In this document: one piece after another, positions 1 through 8,237 of the stretch
Numbering within the stretch: position 1 is the stretch's first letter
Layout of the letters: each line of letters begins with the position of its first letter
Source: DAOPJM01 sp035399665
Lineage (GTDB): Bacteria; Bacillota; Clostridia; Christensenellales; CAG-138
Direction of reading: 5' to 3'
Length of the DNA stretch: 48,596 nt
Assembly: GCA_035399665.1 (NCBI GenBank)
Contig: DAOPJM010000011.1
Coordinates: 1 to 48,596, forward strand
Notes under the pieces: generated by a model
Seen by the model: only the letters and a program-made list of their open reading frames with translations
Database searches by the model: none
What the model was told of the DNA's origin: nothing
Program-made: the position numbers and the translations under genes

Positions 1-89
1 TGGCGGAGCGGGTGGGATTCGAACCCACGTGACGTTTCCGTCAAACTGATTTCGAGTCAGCCCCGTTATGACCGCTTCGATACCGCTCC
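1..89 (-). tRNA. tRNA-Ser (anticodon CGA), CCA encoded
   Basis: On the minus strand the acceptor arm GGAGCGG pairs with CCGCTCC followed by discriminator G and a genome-encoded CCA. The T arm GTGGGTTCGAATCCCAC is intact, and the anticodon loop CTCGAAA gives anticodon CGA, reading serine codon UCG. A long variable arm (TTTGACGGAAACGTCA) confirms a class II tRNA, as expected for Ser. It lies downstream of tadA, with its own promoter-like sequence in between. Confidence 0.97.
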
Positions 90-128
90 ATATTCTCTTT
101 TCGCGGCTTTCCATTTGCCGCAGAAAAT

Positions 129-157
129 AGTATAAACTAAAGTCCCGCTAATTGCAA
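129..157 (-). promoter_or_regulatory. Putative promoter of tRNA-Ser
   Basis: On the minus strand TTGCAA (152-157) and TATACT (129-134) are separated by 17 bases and point into the tRNA-Ser gene. The -35 box overlaps the 3' end of tadA. Read by eye only. Confidence 0.5.
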
Positions 158-594
158 CGTTTTTCCGAAAAGAATTTCTTCAACAGCTGCGAACACTCAT
201 CCTCCAACACTCCCCCCGCGGTTTCGCAGCTTGACGAAAACCAATGGTCGGTGAAGTTGACAACCGAGCCACAGCAGCCAAGGCGTTCATCAAATGCCCC
301 GAACACAAGCCGCTCAAGCCGCATCAGCGTCAATGCGCCCGCGCACATCGCGCAAGGCTCAAGCGTCACGAACAGAGTACATCCCTCAAGACTTCCCAAG
401 CTCTCCCAAGCCTGCCTCATCGCCAAGACCTCAGCATGAAGCGTGGGGTCCTTTCGCTGCTCACAAAGATTATGCGCCCTCGCAACGATTTGCCCGTCCT
501 TGACCACCACCGCGCCCACAGGCACTTCGTCCTCAAAATACGCCCTTTTCGCTTCGTTCAGCGCCTCTCTCATCCACAGCTCATATGACGCCAT
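148..594 (-). CDS. tadA: tRNA-specific adenosine deaminase TadA
   Basis: Deaminates adenosine 34 of tRNA-Arg(ACG) to inosine in the cytoplasm. The 148-residue protein has the usual family length and the complete zinc deaminase signature: His53-Ala-Glu55 (HAE, with Glu55 the proton shuttle) and Pro-Cys81-x2-Cys84 (PCAMCAG). It starts MASYELWMREAL, typical of the family. It overlaps the 3' end of truA by 14 bases and is the last gene of the minus-strand ecf-truA-tadA run, so it is probably co-transcribed. The main alternative, another CDA-fold nucleoside or guanine deaminase, is less likely given the length and motif spacing. Confidence 0.93.
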   Translation of the reverse strand: MASYELWMREALNEAKRAYFEDEVPVGAVVVKDGQIVARAHNLCEQRKDPTLHAEVLAMRQAWESLGSLEGCTLFVTLEPCAMCAGALTLMRLERLVFGAFDERLGCCGSVVNFTDHWFSSSCETAGGVLEDECSQLLKKFFSEKRCN

Positions 595-1357
595 TCAACG
601 CCTCCTCGGTGTCAAATCCGCCCTCATAGCGAACGCTGTACAGCATAAGCCCGTGCGCGGGAGCTGTCGCGCCCGCGTCGGCTCTGTCATGCGACTCAAT
701 CGCTTTCTTTATGGTATCGACGGGCAGCCTTCCGCCGCCTATCTCTATAAGCGTTCCCGCGGCAATCCTGACCATGTTGTATAAAAAACCGTCAGCAGCG
801 ATATATAAATGCAGCAGCTGCCCGTCCCTCACCCATTCGCAGCGGCTTACGGTACGGACTGTATTCTCCATGGTGACGCCCGCAGACATGAAAGCCCGAA
901 AGTCGTGCCTGCCCACAAGGTCACAGGCGGCGCACTGCATCGCCTCAAACGACAGCGGTCTATGCACATGCAGGGCGGTGCTGCGCGAAAAGACGTCGGC
1001 ATGAGCGCCTAACCGGACGGTATAGCAATAGCATTTGAGCTTAGGTGTGAAGCGTGAATGAAAGCTCTCATCCGCTTCATCGGAGTAAAGAACACGGACG
1101 TCGGCGGGCAGGTGCGTGTTCATGGCGATGGCGAACTTGTCCGCGGGCATCCTCGCCTCACAGTCAAAGTGTGCGACCTGCGCCCTTGCGTGAACCCCGC
1201 TGTCGGTCCTGCCCGACCCGTGTACGCACAGCCTTTCGCCTGTCAGCTCGAACAGCGCATTCTGTAAAAGCTCCTGCACCGAAACACCGTTGGGCTGCTG
1301 CTGCCACCCAACGTAGTTTGTTCCCTCGTATTCGACAATTATCCGTATCCTTCGCAT
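581..1357 (-). CDS. truA: tRNA pseudouridine(38-40) synthase TruA
   Basis: Isomerises uridines 38-40 in the tRNA anticodon stem. The start is placed at MRRIRIIVEYEGT rather than a longer upstream reading, because its ATG overlaps the TGA of ecfT by one base (translational coupling) and homologues begin at this point. The result is a 258-residue protein. The catalytic Asp is Asp52 in the motif GRTDSGVHA, and the N-terminal YEGTNYVGWQ is the family hallmark. In many Firmicutes truA directly follows ecfA1-ecfA2-ecfT, and that order is kept here. Confidence 0.95.
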   Translation of the reverse strand: MRRIRIIVEYEGTNYVGWQQQPNGVSVQELLQNALFELTGERLCVHGSGRTDSGVHARAQVAHFDCEARMPADKFAIAMNTHLPADVRVLYSDEADESFHSRFTPKLKCYCYTVRLGAHADVFSRSTALHVHRPLSFEAMQCAACDLVGRHDFRAFMSAGVTMENTVRTVSRCEWVRDGQLLHLYIAADGFLYNMVRIAAGTLIEIGGGRLPVDTIKKAIESHDRADAGATAPAHGLMLYSVRYEGGFDTEEALNGVI

Positions 1358-2169
1358 CAGAAACTGAAATCGATGAAGTGTTCCATAAGAGCTATTGCGG
1401 TGATAAACGCGCCCGTGATGAGCGTCGCAGCAAGGTCGTTCCAACCGAGCTTTAGACTTCTCATGCGCGTTCTGCCGTCGCCGCCGTGATAGCAGCGCGA
1501 CTCCATGGCCATAGCAAGCTCGTCAGCGCGCCGAAACGCCGAAACGAACAGGGGTATGAGCACGGGTATCATTGCCTTTGCGCGCTTGATGATGTTGCCG
1601 GACTCGAAGTCCGCGCCCCTTGCAAGCTGTGCCTTCTGTATCTTCACCGCCTCGTCCATAAGCGTAGGAATAAAGCGCAGCGCTATGGTCATCATCATGG
1701 CAAGCTCATGCGCGGGGAACCTCACGACCTTCAGCGGCGAGAGCAGCTTCTCTATCCCGTCGGTGAGGGAGATTGGGGAGGTGGTAAGCGTCAACAGGGA
1801 CGTCCCCGAAACCAACAGCACAAGCCTCAACGTTACGAAAACAGCCTGAACTATACCTTCCTTGGTTATACGCAGTATCCACCACTCAAACAGCACCGTA
1901 TCGCCCTTAATCACAAAGAGGTTGATAACGAACATGAATACAATAAGGAAGCGCAGGGGCTTTAGGGATTTCCAGATATAGCTCGGACTGATCTTGGACA
2001 GGACGAGCGTGAGCAGGACGAAAGCGAACGGCAGCAGGTACATGACCATGCTCTTGACGAGGAAGGTCATGACGATGTACGCTATCATGAGTATCAGCTT
2101 GGTTCTGGGGTCGAGCCTGTGTATCGCCGAATTGCCCGCGACGAACTGACCCAAGGTTATGTCATTCAA
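1357..2169 (-). CDS. ecfT: Energy-coupling factor transporter transmembrane protein EcfT
   Basis: Membrane scaffold of the group II ECF vitamin/cofactor importer, linking the two ATPases to exchangeable S-components. The 270-residue protein has an N-terminal block of hydrophobic helices (about residues 24-115), then the cytoplasmic coupling region. There the first Ala-Arg-Gly motif reads LARGADFE; the second is the variant ESRCYHGG. A last hydrophobic helix lies near the C terminus. Its start overlaps the end of ecfA2 by four bases (ATGA) and its stop overlaps truA, so the genes form one translationally coupled operon. Confidence 0.95.
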   Translation of the reverse strand: MNDITLGQFVAGNSAIHRLDPRTKLILMIAYIVMTFLVKSMVMYLLPFAFVLLTLVLSKISPSYIWKSLKPLRFLIVFMFVINLFVIKGDTVLFEWWILRITKEGIVQAVFVTLRLVLLVSGTSLLTLTTSPISLTDGIEKLLSPLKVVRFPAHELAMMMTIALRFIPTLMDEAVKIQKAQLARGADFESGNIIKRAKAMIPVLIPLFVSAFRRADELAMAMESRCYHGGDGRTRMRSLKLGWNDLAATLITGAFITAIALMEHFIDFSF

Positions 2170-3014
2170 TGGATCAGCCTCCCTTCAAGCCAGCTCCGCA
2201 TGGCGTCATAAGTGCATATATCGGAGGGAACGTCTATCCCGCGCTTTCGAAGCAGCAACGCCAGCTTCGCGGCATGGGGCAGAGCCAACCCTATGGCGTC
2301 AAGCTCGTCGCTGTGCGAGAAAACCTCGCGGGGTGTGCCATAATAGGCGACGGCGCCCTTGTTCAAAACAATTATCTTGGTGGAGTGACGCGCCACATCG
2401 TCCATGGAATGCGAAACCATGATGATGGTTTGCCCGTTCTTCCGGCGCATATTCTCAAGCAGCAGGAGTATCTCCCTGCGCCCCTTGGGGTCAAGACCCG
2501 CCATAGGCTCGTCCAACACCAAGTATTTCGGGCGCATGGCGACGACGCCCGCAAGGGCGGCACGGCGTTTCTCGCCGCCCGAAAGCTCGAAAGGCGATTT
2601 AGCCGCGAATTCATCGGGATCCAAGCCCACCAAGCTAAGCGCTTCGCTGACACGCTCCTTGACCTCGCTCTCCGATAAGCCCATATTCTTGGGGCCGAAG
2701 GCGACGTCCTCCGCTACGGTTTCCGCAAAGAGCTGATATTCCGGGTACTGAAAGACCATGCCCACAAGCGAACGCGCCTTTGCGCGAAGCTTTTTCTCAC
2801 CAAGCTTCATGCCGTCCACAGTCACGCTGCCGTGCGTGGGCAGGAGCAGCCCGTTAAGCTGCTGCACAAAGGTGGACTTGCCGCTGCCGGTATGTCCTAT
2901 GATACTGACAAACTCACCCTCGTCTATCGTAAGGGAAACGTTGGCGATGGCCGATGGCACGCCGCTGACATTTCCGGGGTATGAATAACAGAGGTCGTCT
3001 ACAACAATGGGCAT
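2166..3014 (-). CDS. ecfA2: Energy-coupling factor transporter ATPase EcfA2
   Basis: One of the two cytoplasmic ATPases of the ECF module. Visible motifs are Walker A GHTGSGKST, Q-loop VFQYPEYQLF, signature LSGGEKRR, Walker B YLVLDEPMAGLD and the switch His in VSHSMDD. The 282-residue length is normal. A good ribosome binding site (CGGAGG) precedes the ATG, which lies inside the end of ecfA1 (16-base overlap). The LSGGEKRR signature and the order A1-A2-T identify it as the A2 paralogue. Confidence 0.94.
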   Translation of the reverse strand: MPIVVDDLCYSYPGNVSGVPSAIANVSLTIDEGEFVSIIGHTGSGKSTFVQQLNGLLLPTHGSVTVDGMKLGEKKLRAKARSLVGMVFQYPEYQLFAETVAEDVAFGPKNMGLSESEVKERVSEALSLVGLDPDEFAAKSPFELSGGEKRRAALAGVVAMRPKYLVLDEPMAGLDPKGRREILLLLENMRRKNGQTIIMVSHSMDDVARHSTKIIVLNKGAVAYYGTPREVFSHSDELDAIGLALPHAAKLALLLRKRGIDVPSDICTYDAMRSWLEGRLIH

Positions 3015-3820
3015 AGGGCCTCCGCAAGCTCATCGGCAGTGATTATGTCGTGGGAAAGCTTGACGCCGCGTTCAAGCAAGGCGTCGCGTAAAAGGACGGT
3101 TTCGGGCGCGTCCATGCCGATACCGCGCAAAGCCGCGACGTCGGAAAAGATTTCCACCGGCGTTCCCTCCATAGCAACGGAACCGTGATTCATCACTATG
3201 ACCCTGTCGCAGCCGCAGATTTCATCCATGTACTGCGTCACTATGATTATGGTAAGCCCCTCCGTTTTATTGAGACGGAGTATGGTGGACAGCAGCTCCT
3301 CGCGTCCCTTGGGGTCGAGCATCGCTGTCGCTTCGTCTAAAACAAGCACATCGGGGTGCATCGCAAGCATACCCGCGATGGCGACGCGCTGCTTCTGCCC
3401 GCCCGAGAGGTGGTGAGCCGCGGCTTCGGCGTACTCGGTCATGCCGACAATCGCAAGCGACTCATCGACGCGCCCGCGTATCTCCTTAGGCGGCACGCCG
3501 AGGTTTTCAGGCCCGAAGGCGACGTCCTCCTCCACTATGGTGGTGACAAGCTGATTGTCGGGGTTTTGAAATACCATGCCAACATGCTGGCGAATCTTCA
3601 GAACGTTGTCCTCGTCGGAGGTGGACATACCGTCCACGGTGACTGTGCCGCTCTTTGGAACCAGCAGCGCGTTTATATGCTTTGCGAGGGTACTTTTTCC
3701 GCTTCCGTTATGCCCGACTATGGCAAGATACTCTCCGTCCTTGACGGTGAGTGAAACGTCACGCAAAGCCAGCTTTCCCGCGTTCTCATATTGAAATGAT
3801 ATATGATCGAAAGAAATCAT
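2999..3820 (-). CDS. ecfA1: Energy-coupling factor transporter ATPase EcfA1
   Basis: Second ATPase of the ECF importer and first gene of the ecfA1-ecfA2-ecfT-truA-tadA run. The 273-residue protein carries Walker A GHNGSGKST, Q-loop VFQNPDNQL, signature LSGGQKQR and Walker B VLVLDEATAMLD. The switch-loop position reads VTQYMDE, with Gln in place of the usual His. A strong promoter (TTGATA-17-TATAAT) lies just upstream and diverges from the neighbouring amidohydrolase. A QueT-like S-component gene on the other side of that amidohydrolase is a plausible client. Confidence 0.94.
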   Translation of the reverse strand: MISFDHISFQYENAGKLALRDVSLTVKDGEYLAIVGHNGSGKSTLAKHINALLVPKSGTVTVDGMSTSDEDNVLKIRQHVGMVFQNPDNQLVTTIVEEDVAFGPENLGVPPKEIRGRVDESLAIVGMTEYAEAAAHHLSGGQKQRVAIAGMLAMHPDVLVLDEATAMLDPKGREELLSTILRLNKTEGLTIIIVTQYMDEICGCDRVIVMNHGSVAMEGTPVEIFSDVAALRGIGMDAPETVLLRDALLERGVKLSHDIITADELAEALCPLL

Positions 3821-3844
3821 TTATATCCTCGCTTTCAGATGTTC

Positions 3845-3873
3845 ATTATAACTTAGGGGTATCAAAATATCAA
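3845..3873 (-). promoter_or_regulatory. Promoter of the ecfA1-ecfA2-ecfT-truA-tadA operon
   Basis: Minus-strand TTGATA (3868-3873) and TATAAT (3845-3850) with a 17-base spacer, 25 bases upstream of the ecfA1 ATG. The -35 box is only a few bases from the opposing -10 of the plus-strand amidohydrolase, so the two promoters are packed face to face. Confidence 0.7.
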
Positions 3874-3879
3874 GACATT

Positions 3880-3888
3880 TGTTATAAT
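3880..3888 (+). promoter_or_regulatory. Extended -10 promoter of the 8-oxoguanine deaminase gene
   Basis: TGTTATAAT matches the extended -10 pattern TGnTATAAT. No good -35 is seen at the expected distance, which is usual for extended -10 promoters. The predicted transcript starts about 33 bases before the ATG. Confidence 0.5.
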
Positions 3889-3927
3889 GTTAAAAACGCC
3901 TGCTTGAAGGCTTATTTAGAGGTAAGG

Positions 3928-5280
3928 ATGATAAAGAGACTAAAGAACATCGATACCATAGTCAGCTGTGACGCCATGGACAGGATATACCACAACACCG
4001 ACCTTTGGATGGAGGATGGGGTAATCGCAGCCATAGGTGATTATGACGGCGTTGAGGATACAAGCTACGACTGCTCGGGTATGTTCCTTTATCCCGGGCT
4101 TGTGAACGTTCATCATCATCTGTATCAGTACTTCACGCGCAATCTTGCCAAGGTACAGGGCTTGGAGCTGTTTGACTGGCTTGTCGCTCTGTACGAGATT
4201 TGGAAGGGGCTGAATGCGGATACGGTGCGCCTAAGCTCGCTTTGCGCGATGTCGGAGCTTATGCGATACGGCTGCACAACCTGCTTTGACCATCATTATG
4301 TGTTTCCAAGTGGACAGGAGAAGCTGATTGACACGCAGTTTGAGGCGGCGGACGAGCTTGGCATACGCTTCTGCGCCTCGCGGGGCAGCATGGACCTGTC
4401 AAGGAAGGACGGAGGTCTGCCGCCGGATTCCGTGGTGCAGTCCATAGACGCCATATTGAAGGACAGCGAAAGGCTGATAGACCTCTATCATGACGATGGG
4501 GACTATGCCATGCGTAAGGTCGTGCTTGCGCCCTGCTCGCCATTCTCGGTGTCGGCGGAGCTGCTGAAGGAGAGCGCTGTCTTGGCGCGGCAAAAGGGCG
4601 TCAGACTGCATACCCACCTGTGCGAGACGAAGGACGAGGAGAACTACACCCTCGAAAGGTACGGCGTAAGGCCGCTTGAGTATATGCAAAGCCTGGGCTG
4701 GACAGGCCCCGACGTGTTCTTCGCCCACGGAATACACTTCAATGACGAGGAGCTGCTGCTTCTTGCCCAAACTCAGACGGGTATAGCGCATTGCCCCTGC
4801 TCTAATATGAAGCTGTCAAGCGGTACTATGCGCCTGCCCGACATGCTGCGCCTGGGGATTCCCGTGGGTCTTGGCGTGGACGGCTCCGCAAGCAACGACG
4901 CAAGCAACCTCATGGACGAGATACGCAGCGCTTACCTGCTGCATCGCTTGACCTACGGCGACAGAGCGCCCTCGGGCTATGAGCTGCTGAAGATTGCTTC
5001 CGCTGGCGGCGCCAAGCTGCTTGGCTTTGAGAAGCTCGGCAGAATTGAGACGGGCTGTGCCGCCGATATGTTCCTGATAAGGAAGGATCGCACCGACCTG
5101 TTATGCGCCAACGGAGATCCCGCCAACCTGTTTGGGACTGTGGGCTATCATCGTCCCTGCGACATGGTGTTTGTCAACGGAAAGCTGACCGTTCAGGACG
5201 GAGAGCTTGTATCCGTGGACGAGGATCGCCTTTACAGCGAGGCGGACGCGGAGATAAAGCGGCTGCTGAAGGAAGCGTGA
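3928..5280 (+). CDS. 8-oxoguanine deaminase-like amidohydrolase
   Basis: Member of the metal-dependent amidohydrolase superfamily. The start at MIKRLKNIDT (450 residues) is chosen because it is preceded by AGAGGTAAGG; the longer reading runs through the promoter into ecfA1. Metal ligands: His62/His64 in VNVHHHLYQ, His228 in LHTHLCE, His267 in FFAHG and Asp318 in GVDGSASND. The stretches HHHLYQYFTRN, DWLVALYEIW, CFDHHYVFP and RGSMDLS...GGLPPDSVV closely resemble 8-oxoguanine deaminases, which convert 8-oxoguanine to urate and ammonia. That fits the purine genes elsewhere in the window. Family substrates also include guanine and s-triazines, so specificity is inferred. queT follows after 47 bases. 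Confidence 0.8.
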   Translation: MIKRLKNIDTIVSCDAMDRIYHNTDLWMEDGVIAAIGDYDGVEDTSYDCSGMFLYPGLVNVHHHLYQYFTRNLAKVQGLELFDWLVALYEIWKGLNADTVRLSSLCAMSELMRYGCTTCFDHHYVFPSGQEKLIDTQFEAADELGIRFCASRGSMDLSRKDGGLPPDSVVQSIDAILKDSERLIDLYHDDGDYAMRKVVLAPCSPFSVSAELLKESAVLARQKGVRLHTHLCETKDEENYTLERYGVRPLEYMQSLGWTGPDVFFAHGIHFNDEELLLLAQTQTGIAHCPCSNMKLSSGTMRLPDMLRLGIPVGLGVDGSASNDASNLMDEIRSAYLLHRLTYGDRAPSGYELLKIASAGGAKLLGFEKLGRIETGCAADMFLIRKDRTDLLCANGDPANLFGTVGYHRPCDMVFVNGKLTVQDGELVSVDEDRLYSEADAEIKRLLKEA

Positions 5281-5327
5281 GGGTAATTGACCGCGGCGAA
5301 AGACGCATAAGGGGCGATTATTAAGAT

Positions 5328-5831
5328 ATGACAAAGGGAAGAAAAGCAATCATTATGTTAGTCCAGGGTGCGATAGTCGCGGCAATCTACGCCGCGCTCA
5401 CCTTGGTTTGGCCGCTGTCCATAGGACCTGTGCAATGCAGGATATCGGAGGCGCTTTGCGTACTGCCGTACCTGATGCCGAGCGCCGTGCCGGGGCTGTT
5501 CGTGGGCTGCTTAATTGGCAACCTCATATCGGGCGCGGTGGCGCTGGATGTGGTGTTCGGAAGCCTTGCCACGCTGCTTGCCGCCCTATGCACCTACTTC
5601 ATGGGTAAGCACAAGCTCCCGACTTGGCTTGCGCCGCTGCCGTCGGTGGTCATTAACGCGCTCGTGGTGGGAGCGGTGCTGACCTATTGCTATGAATATG
5701 GCCTTTCCTATGGGCTTGCCGTGCTGCAAGTGGGCGGCGGTCAGGCCATAGCCTGCTTCGTCTTGGGGCTGCCCTTGTTGCAGCTTCTGATAAGAAATCC
5801 CAAGATATTGGGACCGAACCACAATATGTAG
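5328..5831 (+). CDS. queT: QueT-type ECF transporter substrate-binding (S) component
   Basis: Small integral membrane protein of 167 residues with about five to six hydrophobic segments. The N-terminal region GAIVAAIYAALTLV followed by SIGPVQCRISEALCVLPYL is the QueT family pattern. QueT proteins are predicted to import queuosine precursors by docking onto the EcfT/EcfA1/EcfA2 module, whose genes lie 1.5 kb away on the other strand. The ribosome binding site is weak (AAGGGGCG about 15 bases upstream), and co-transcription with the preceding amidohydrolase is likely. I found no convincing preQ1 riboswitch in the 47-base gap. Confidence 0.82.
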   Translation: MTKGRKAIIMLVQGAIVAAIYAALTLVWPLSIGPVQCRISEALCVLPYLMPSAVPGLFVGCLIGNLISGAVALDVVFGSLATLLAALCTYFMGKHKLPTWLAPLPSVVINALVVGAVLTYCYEYGLSYGLAVLQVGGGQAIACFVLGLPLLQLLIRNPKILGPNHNM

Positions 5832-5864
5832 TGGTTGTGATTAGATAATAACACCACATATTGG
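5819..5864. promoter_or_regulatory. NrdR-box-like sequence at the 3' end of queT
   Basis: CCACAATATGTAGTGG (5819-5834) spans the queT stop codon and matches the NrdR consensus ACACWATATMTWGTGT at 13 of 16 positions by eye. A much weaker partner, CCACATATTGG, follows with its ATAT core 34 bases further on. It is about 310 bases upstream of the nrdD start, a distal position, so function is uncertain. Confidence 0.3.
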
Positions 5865-5919
5865 AACAAAGCGTTAACGAATTATGAACAGATTATAAAC
5901 TTCTCTCATAGATATTCGG

Positions 5920-5992
5920 GGTTTGCAGGCCCAAATTCAGAAGGTTTGAATACATACAAGCCATGGTGTTTTCCGCGAATGGGCCGCAAACC
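5920..5992. other. Long inverted repeat in the nrdD upstream region
   Basis: GGTTTGCAGGCCC (5920-5932) pairs with GGGCCGCAAACC (5981-5992), giving a 12-base-pair stem with one bulged A and a 48-base apical region. It lies between queT and nrdD, upstream of the main nrd promoter. The same stretch contains the direct repeat TTGAATACATACAA (5946-5959 and 6048-6061) and two copies of CCGCGAAT. No poly-T follows, so it is not an ordinary terminator; it may be a protein-binding region or a structured RNA from an upstream promoter. Confidence 0.4.
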
Positions 5993-6055
5993 ACGCCCAA
6001 AAAGCCGAATTCATAAACTGAAGGATTCGTGAGTATACCGCGAATACTTGAATAC

Positions 6056-6114
6056 ATACAATATGTAGTATGCAAAACGGCAGGGTTGACACAATATGTT
6101 GTTGCGCGTATAAT
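6056..6114 (+). promoter_or_regulatory. nrdDG promoter with tandem NrdR boxes
   Basis: A perfect sigma-A promoter: TTGACA (6086-6091), 17-base spacer, TATAAT (6109-6114). Two NrdR-box-like sequences, ATACAATATGTAGTAT (6056-6071) and ACACAATATGTTGTTG (6089-6104), each match ACACWATATMTWGTGT at 13 of 16 positions and have cores 33 bases (about three helical turns) apart. The second sits inside the spacer, so bound NrdR (an ATP/dATP-sensing repressor of ribonucleotide reductase genes) would block RNA polymerase. Confidence 0.75.
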
Positions 6115-6145
6115 GTGCTCACACCGACATCAGGGAGGAAATGAA

Positions 6146-8221
6146 ATGCTGCAACAGATAAGAAAGCGTGACGGCAGGGTCGAGCCGTTTGACAGAGAAA
6201 AGATAAAGGTTGCCATCTGGAAGGCGGCTCAGGCTGTCAACGGAACCAATGAGGCCATAGCGGACGAGTTGACCGACGAGGTCGTTCGCATCGCGGACGA
6301 ACGCTTCTCGGAGCAAATCCCCGACATAGAGGCCATCCAGGACATAGTAGAGAAGGTTCTGATTGAGGCGGGTCACGCAAGGACGGCGAAGGCGTACATC
6401 CTTTACCGTGAAAAGAGGCGCGGCACCCGTGAGATTAACGCGCTCATCGGCGCTACCATCGATATGTTCGCCGACTATCTCAAGGATAAGGATTGGGGTA
6501 TCCGCGAGAACGCCAACATGCAGAAAAGCGTCAACGGGCTTAACAACTATGTCCGCGAGGCGTTCACCAAGAAGTATTGGCTGTACGAGATTTATCCCGA
6601 GGACATCCGCAGAGTGCATGAGAGCGGCGACGCGCACATTCACGATTTAGGCTTTTTCGGGCCGTACTGCGCGGGCTGGGATCTGCGTCAGCTTCTGACC
6701 GAGGGCTTTGGCGGAGTTTCGGGCAAGGTTGAAAGCAAGCCCGCAAAGCACCTGCGTTCGTTCTTGGGGCAGGTTGTCAACTCAACCTTCACCACCCAGG
6801 GCGAAACCGCAGGTGCACAGGCATGGAGCAGCTTTGACACCTACTGCGCTCCCTTCATCGCCATCGATCACATGACCTTCGAGCAGGTTACCCAGTGCCT
6901 TCAGGAGTTTGTATTCAATATCAACGTCCCGACGAGGGTGGGCTTCCAGTGTCCGTTCTCCAACCTCACCTTTGACATCAAGGTTCCCAAGACCTTAAAG
7001 GATCAGCCCGTAATCATCGGCGGCGAGTACACCGACAGGACTTACGGCGAGTTCCAAGCGGAGATGGATCTTTTCAACCGCGCCTTCTGCGCCGTCATGC
7101 TTCAGGGCGACGCCAAGGGCAGGGTATTCACCTTCCCGATTCCGACGATAAACATCACAAAGGATTTCGAGTGGGACAGCCCCGTGGTGGATGACTTCAT
7201 GCGCATCACCTGCAAGTATGGCATTCCCTACTTCGCCAACTATATCAACTCCGACCTCAGTCCGGAGGACGCGGTATCCATGTGCTGCAGACTGCGTATA
7301 GACAAGCGCGAGCTTAGAAAGCGCGGCGGCGGACTGTTTGGCTCTAACCCCATGACGGGTTCGATCGGCGTCTACACCATCAATATGCCGCGTATCGGCT
7401 ACCTTGCGACAAGCAAGGAGGACTTCTATGCGCGCTTAAAGCGTATCGCCACCTTGGGCAAGGTCTCCTTGGAGATTAAGCGCAAGATTATCGAGAGACA
7501 GACCGAGGAGGGGCTGTATCCCTACTCACGCTACTACCTGCGCAGCGTCAAGGAACGCACGGGTGAGTATTGGACAAACCACTTCAACACAATCGGTCTT
7601 GTGGGCATGAACGAGTGCTGCCTGAACTTCATCGGCAAGGACATCGGGAGCGAGGAAGGGTTGGATTTCGCGCTTGAGGTCATGAACTACCTGCGCGAGC
7701 TGATGGTCAGCTTCCAGGAGGAGACGGGACACAGCTACAACCTTGAAGCCACACCCGCCGAGGGTACGAGCTATCGCCTTGCAAGGCTTGACAAGGAACG
7801 CTATCCGGACATCATTCAGTCGGGCGTAGAGGAGCCTCAGTACACGAACAGCACACAGCTGCCCGTAACCTACACCGATGATATCTTTGAGTGCATGGAC
7901 TTGCAGGATGAGCTTCAGTCGCTCTACACGGGCGGCACGGTGCAGCACCTCTACCTTGGGGAGCGCATAGAGGACATCAATGTAGTGAAGAACCTCATCC
8001 GCAGCATCTTCACCAAGTACAAGATGCCATACATATCCATCACGCCTACCTTCTCGGTATGCAGCGAGCATGGCTACATCGCGGGCGAGCATTTTACCTG
8101 CCCCGAATGCGGCAAGGAGACAGAGGTTTGGAGCAGGGTTGTGGGTTACCTGAGACCCGTGCAGAATTACAACCCCGGCAAGCGCGAGGAGTATATGCTC
8201 CGCAAGAAGTTTGTCATCTGA
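6146..8221 (+). CDS. nrdD: Anaerobic ribonucleoside-triphosphate reductase (class III)
   Basis: Glycyl-radical enzyme that reduces ribonucleoside triphosphates to deoxyribonucleotides without oxygen. The start at MLQQIRKRDGR (691 residues) follows AGGGAGGAA by five bases; a longer reading frame would include the promoter. Domains: N-terminal ATP-cone (about residues 1-95), the ten-stranded barrel core, and a C-terminal zinc/glycyl-radical region. The last contains VCSEHGY, CPECG and RVVGYLRPV, with the radical glycine at about residue 667. The activase gene nrdG follows. Regulation by NrdR is suggested by the boxes in its promoter. Confidence 0.96.
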   Translation: MLQQIRKRDGRVEPFDREKIKVAIWKAAQAVNGTNEAIADELTDEVVRIADERFSEQIPDIEAIQDIVEKVLIEAGHARTAKAYILYREKRRGTREINALIGATIDMFADYLKDKDWGIRENANMQKSVNGLNNYVREAFTKKYWLYEIYPEDIRRVHESGDAHIHDLGFFGPYCAGWDLRQLLTEGFGGVSGKVESKPAKHLRSFLGQVVNSTFTTQGETAGAQAWSSFDTYCAPFIAIDHMTFEQVTQCLQEFVFNINVPTRVGFQCPFSNLTFDIKVPKTLKDQPVIIGGEYTDRTYGEFQAEMDLFNRAFCAVMLQGDAKGRVFTFPIPTINITKDFEWDSPVVDDFMRITCKYGIPYFANYINSDLSPEDAVSMCCRLRIDKRELRKRGGGLFGSNPMTGSIGVYTINMPRIGYLATSKEDFYARLKRIATLGKVSLEIKRKIIERQTEEGLYPYSRYYLRSVKERTGEYWTNHFNTIGLVGMNECCLNFIGKDIGSEEGLDFALEVMNYLRELMVSFQEETGHSYNLEATPAEGTSYRLARLDKERYPDIIQSGVEEPQYTNSTQLPVTYTDDIFECMDLQDELQSLYTGGTVQHLYLGERIEDINVVKNLIRSIFTKYKMPYISITPTFSVCSEHGYIAGEHFTCPECGKETEVWSRVVGYLRPVQNYNPGKREEYMLRKKFVI

Positions 8222-8237
8222 TAGACAGTACCCGATT

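Noticed and set aside
5281..5327. preQ1 riboswitch before queT
   Set aside because: The gap is only 47 bases and shows no recognisable preQ1 aptamer pattern; queT more likely shares the upstream transcript.
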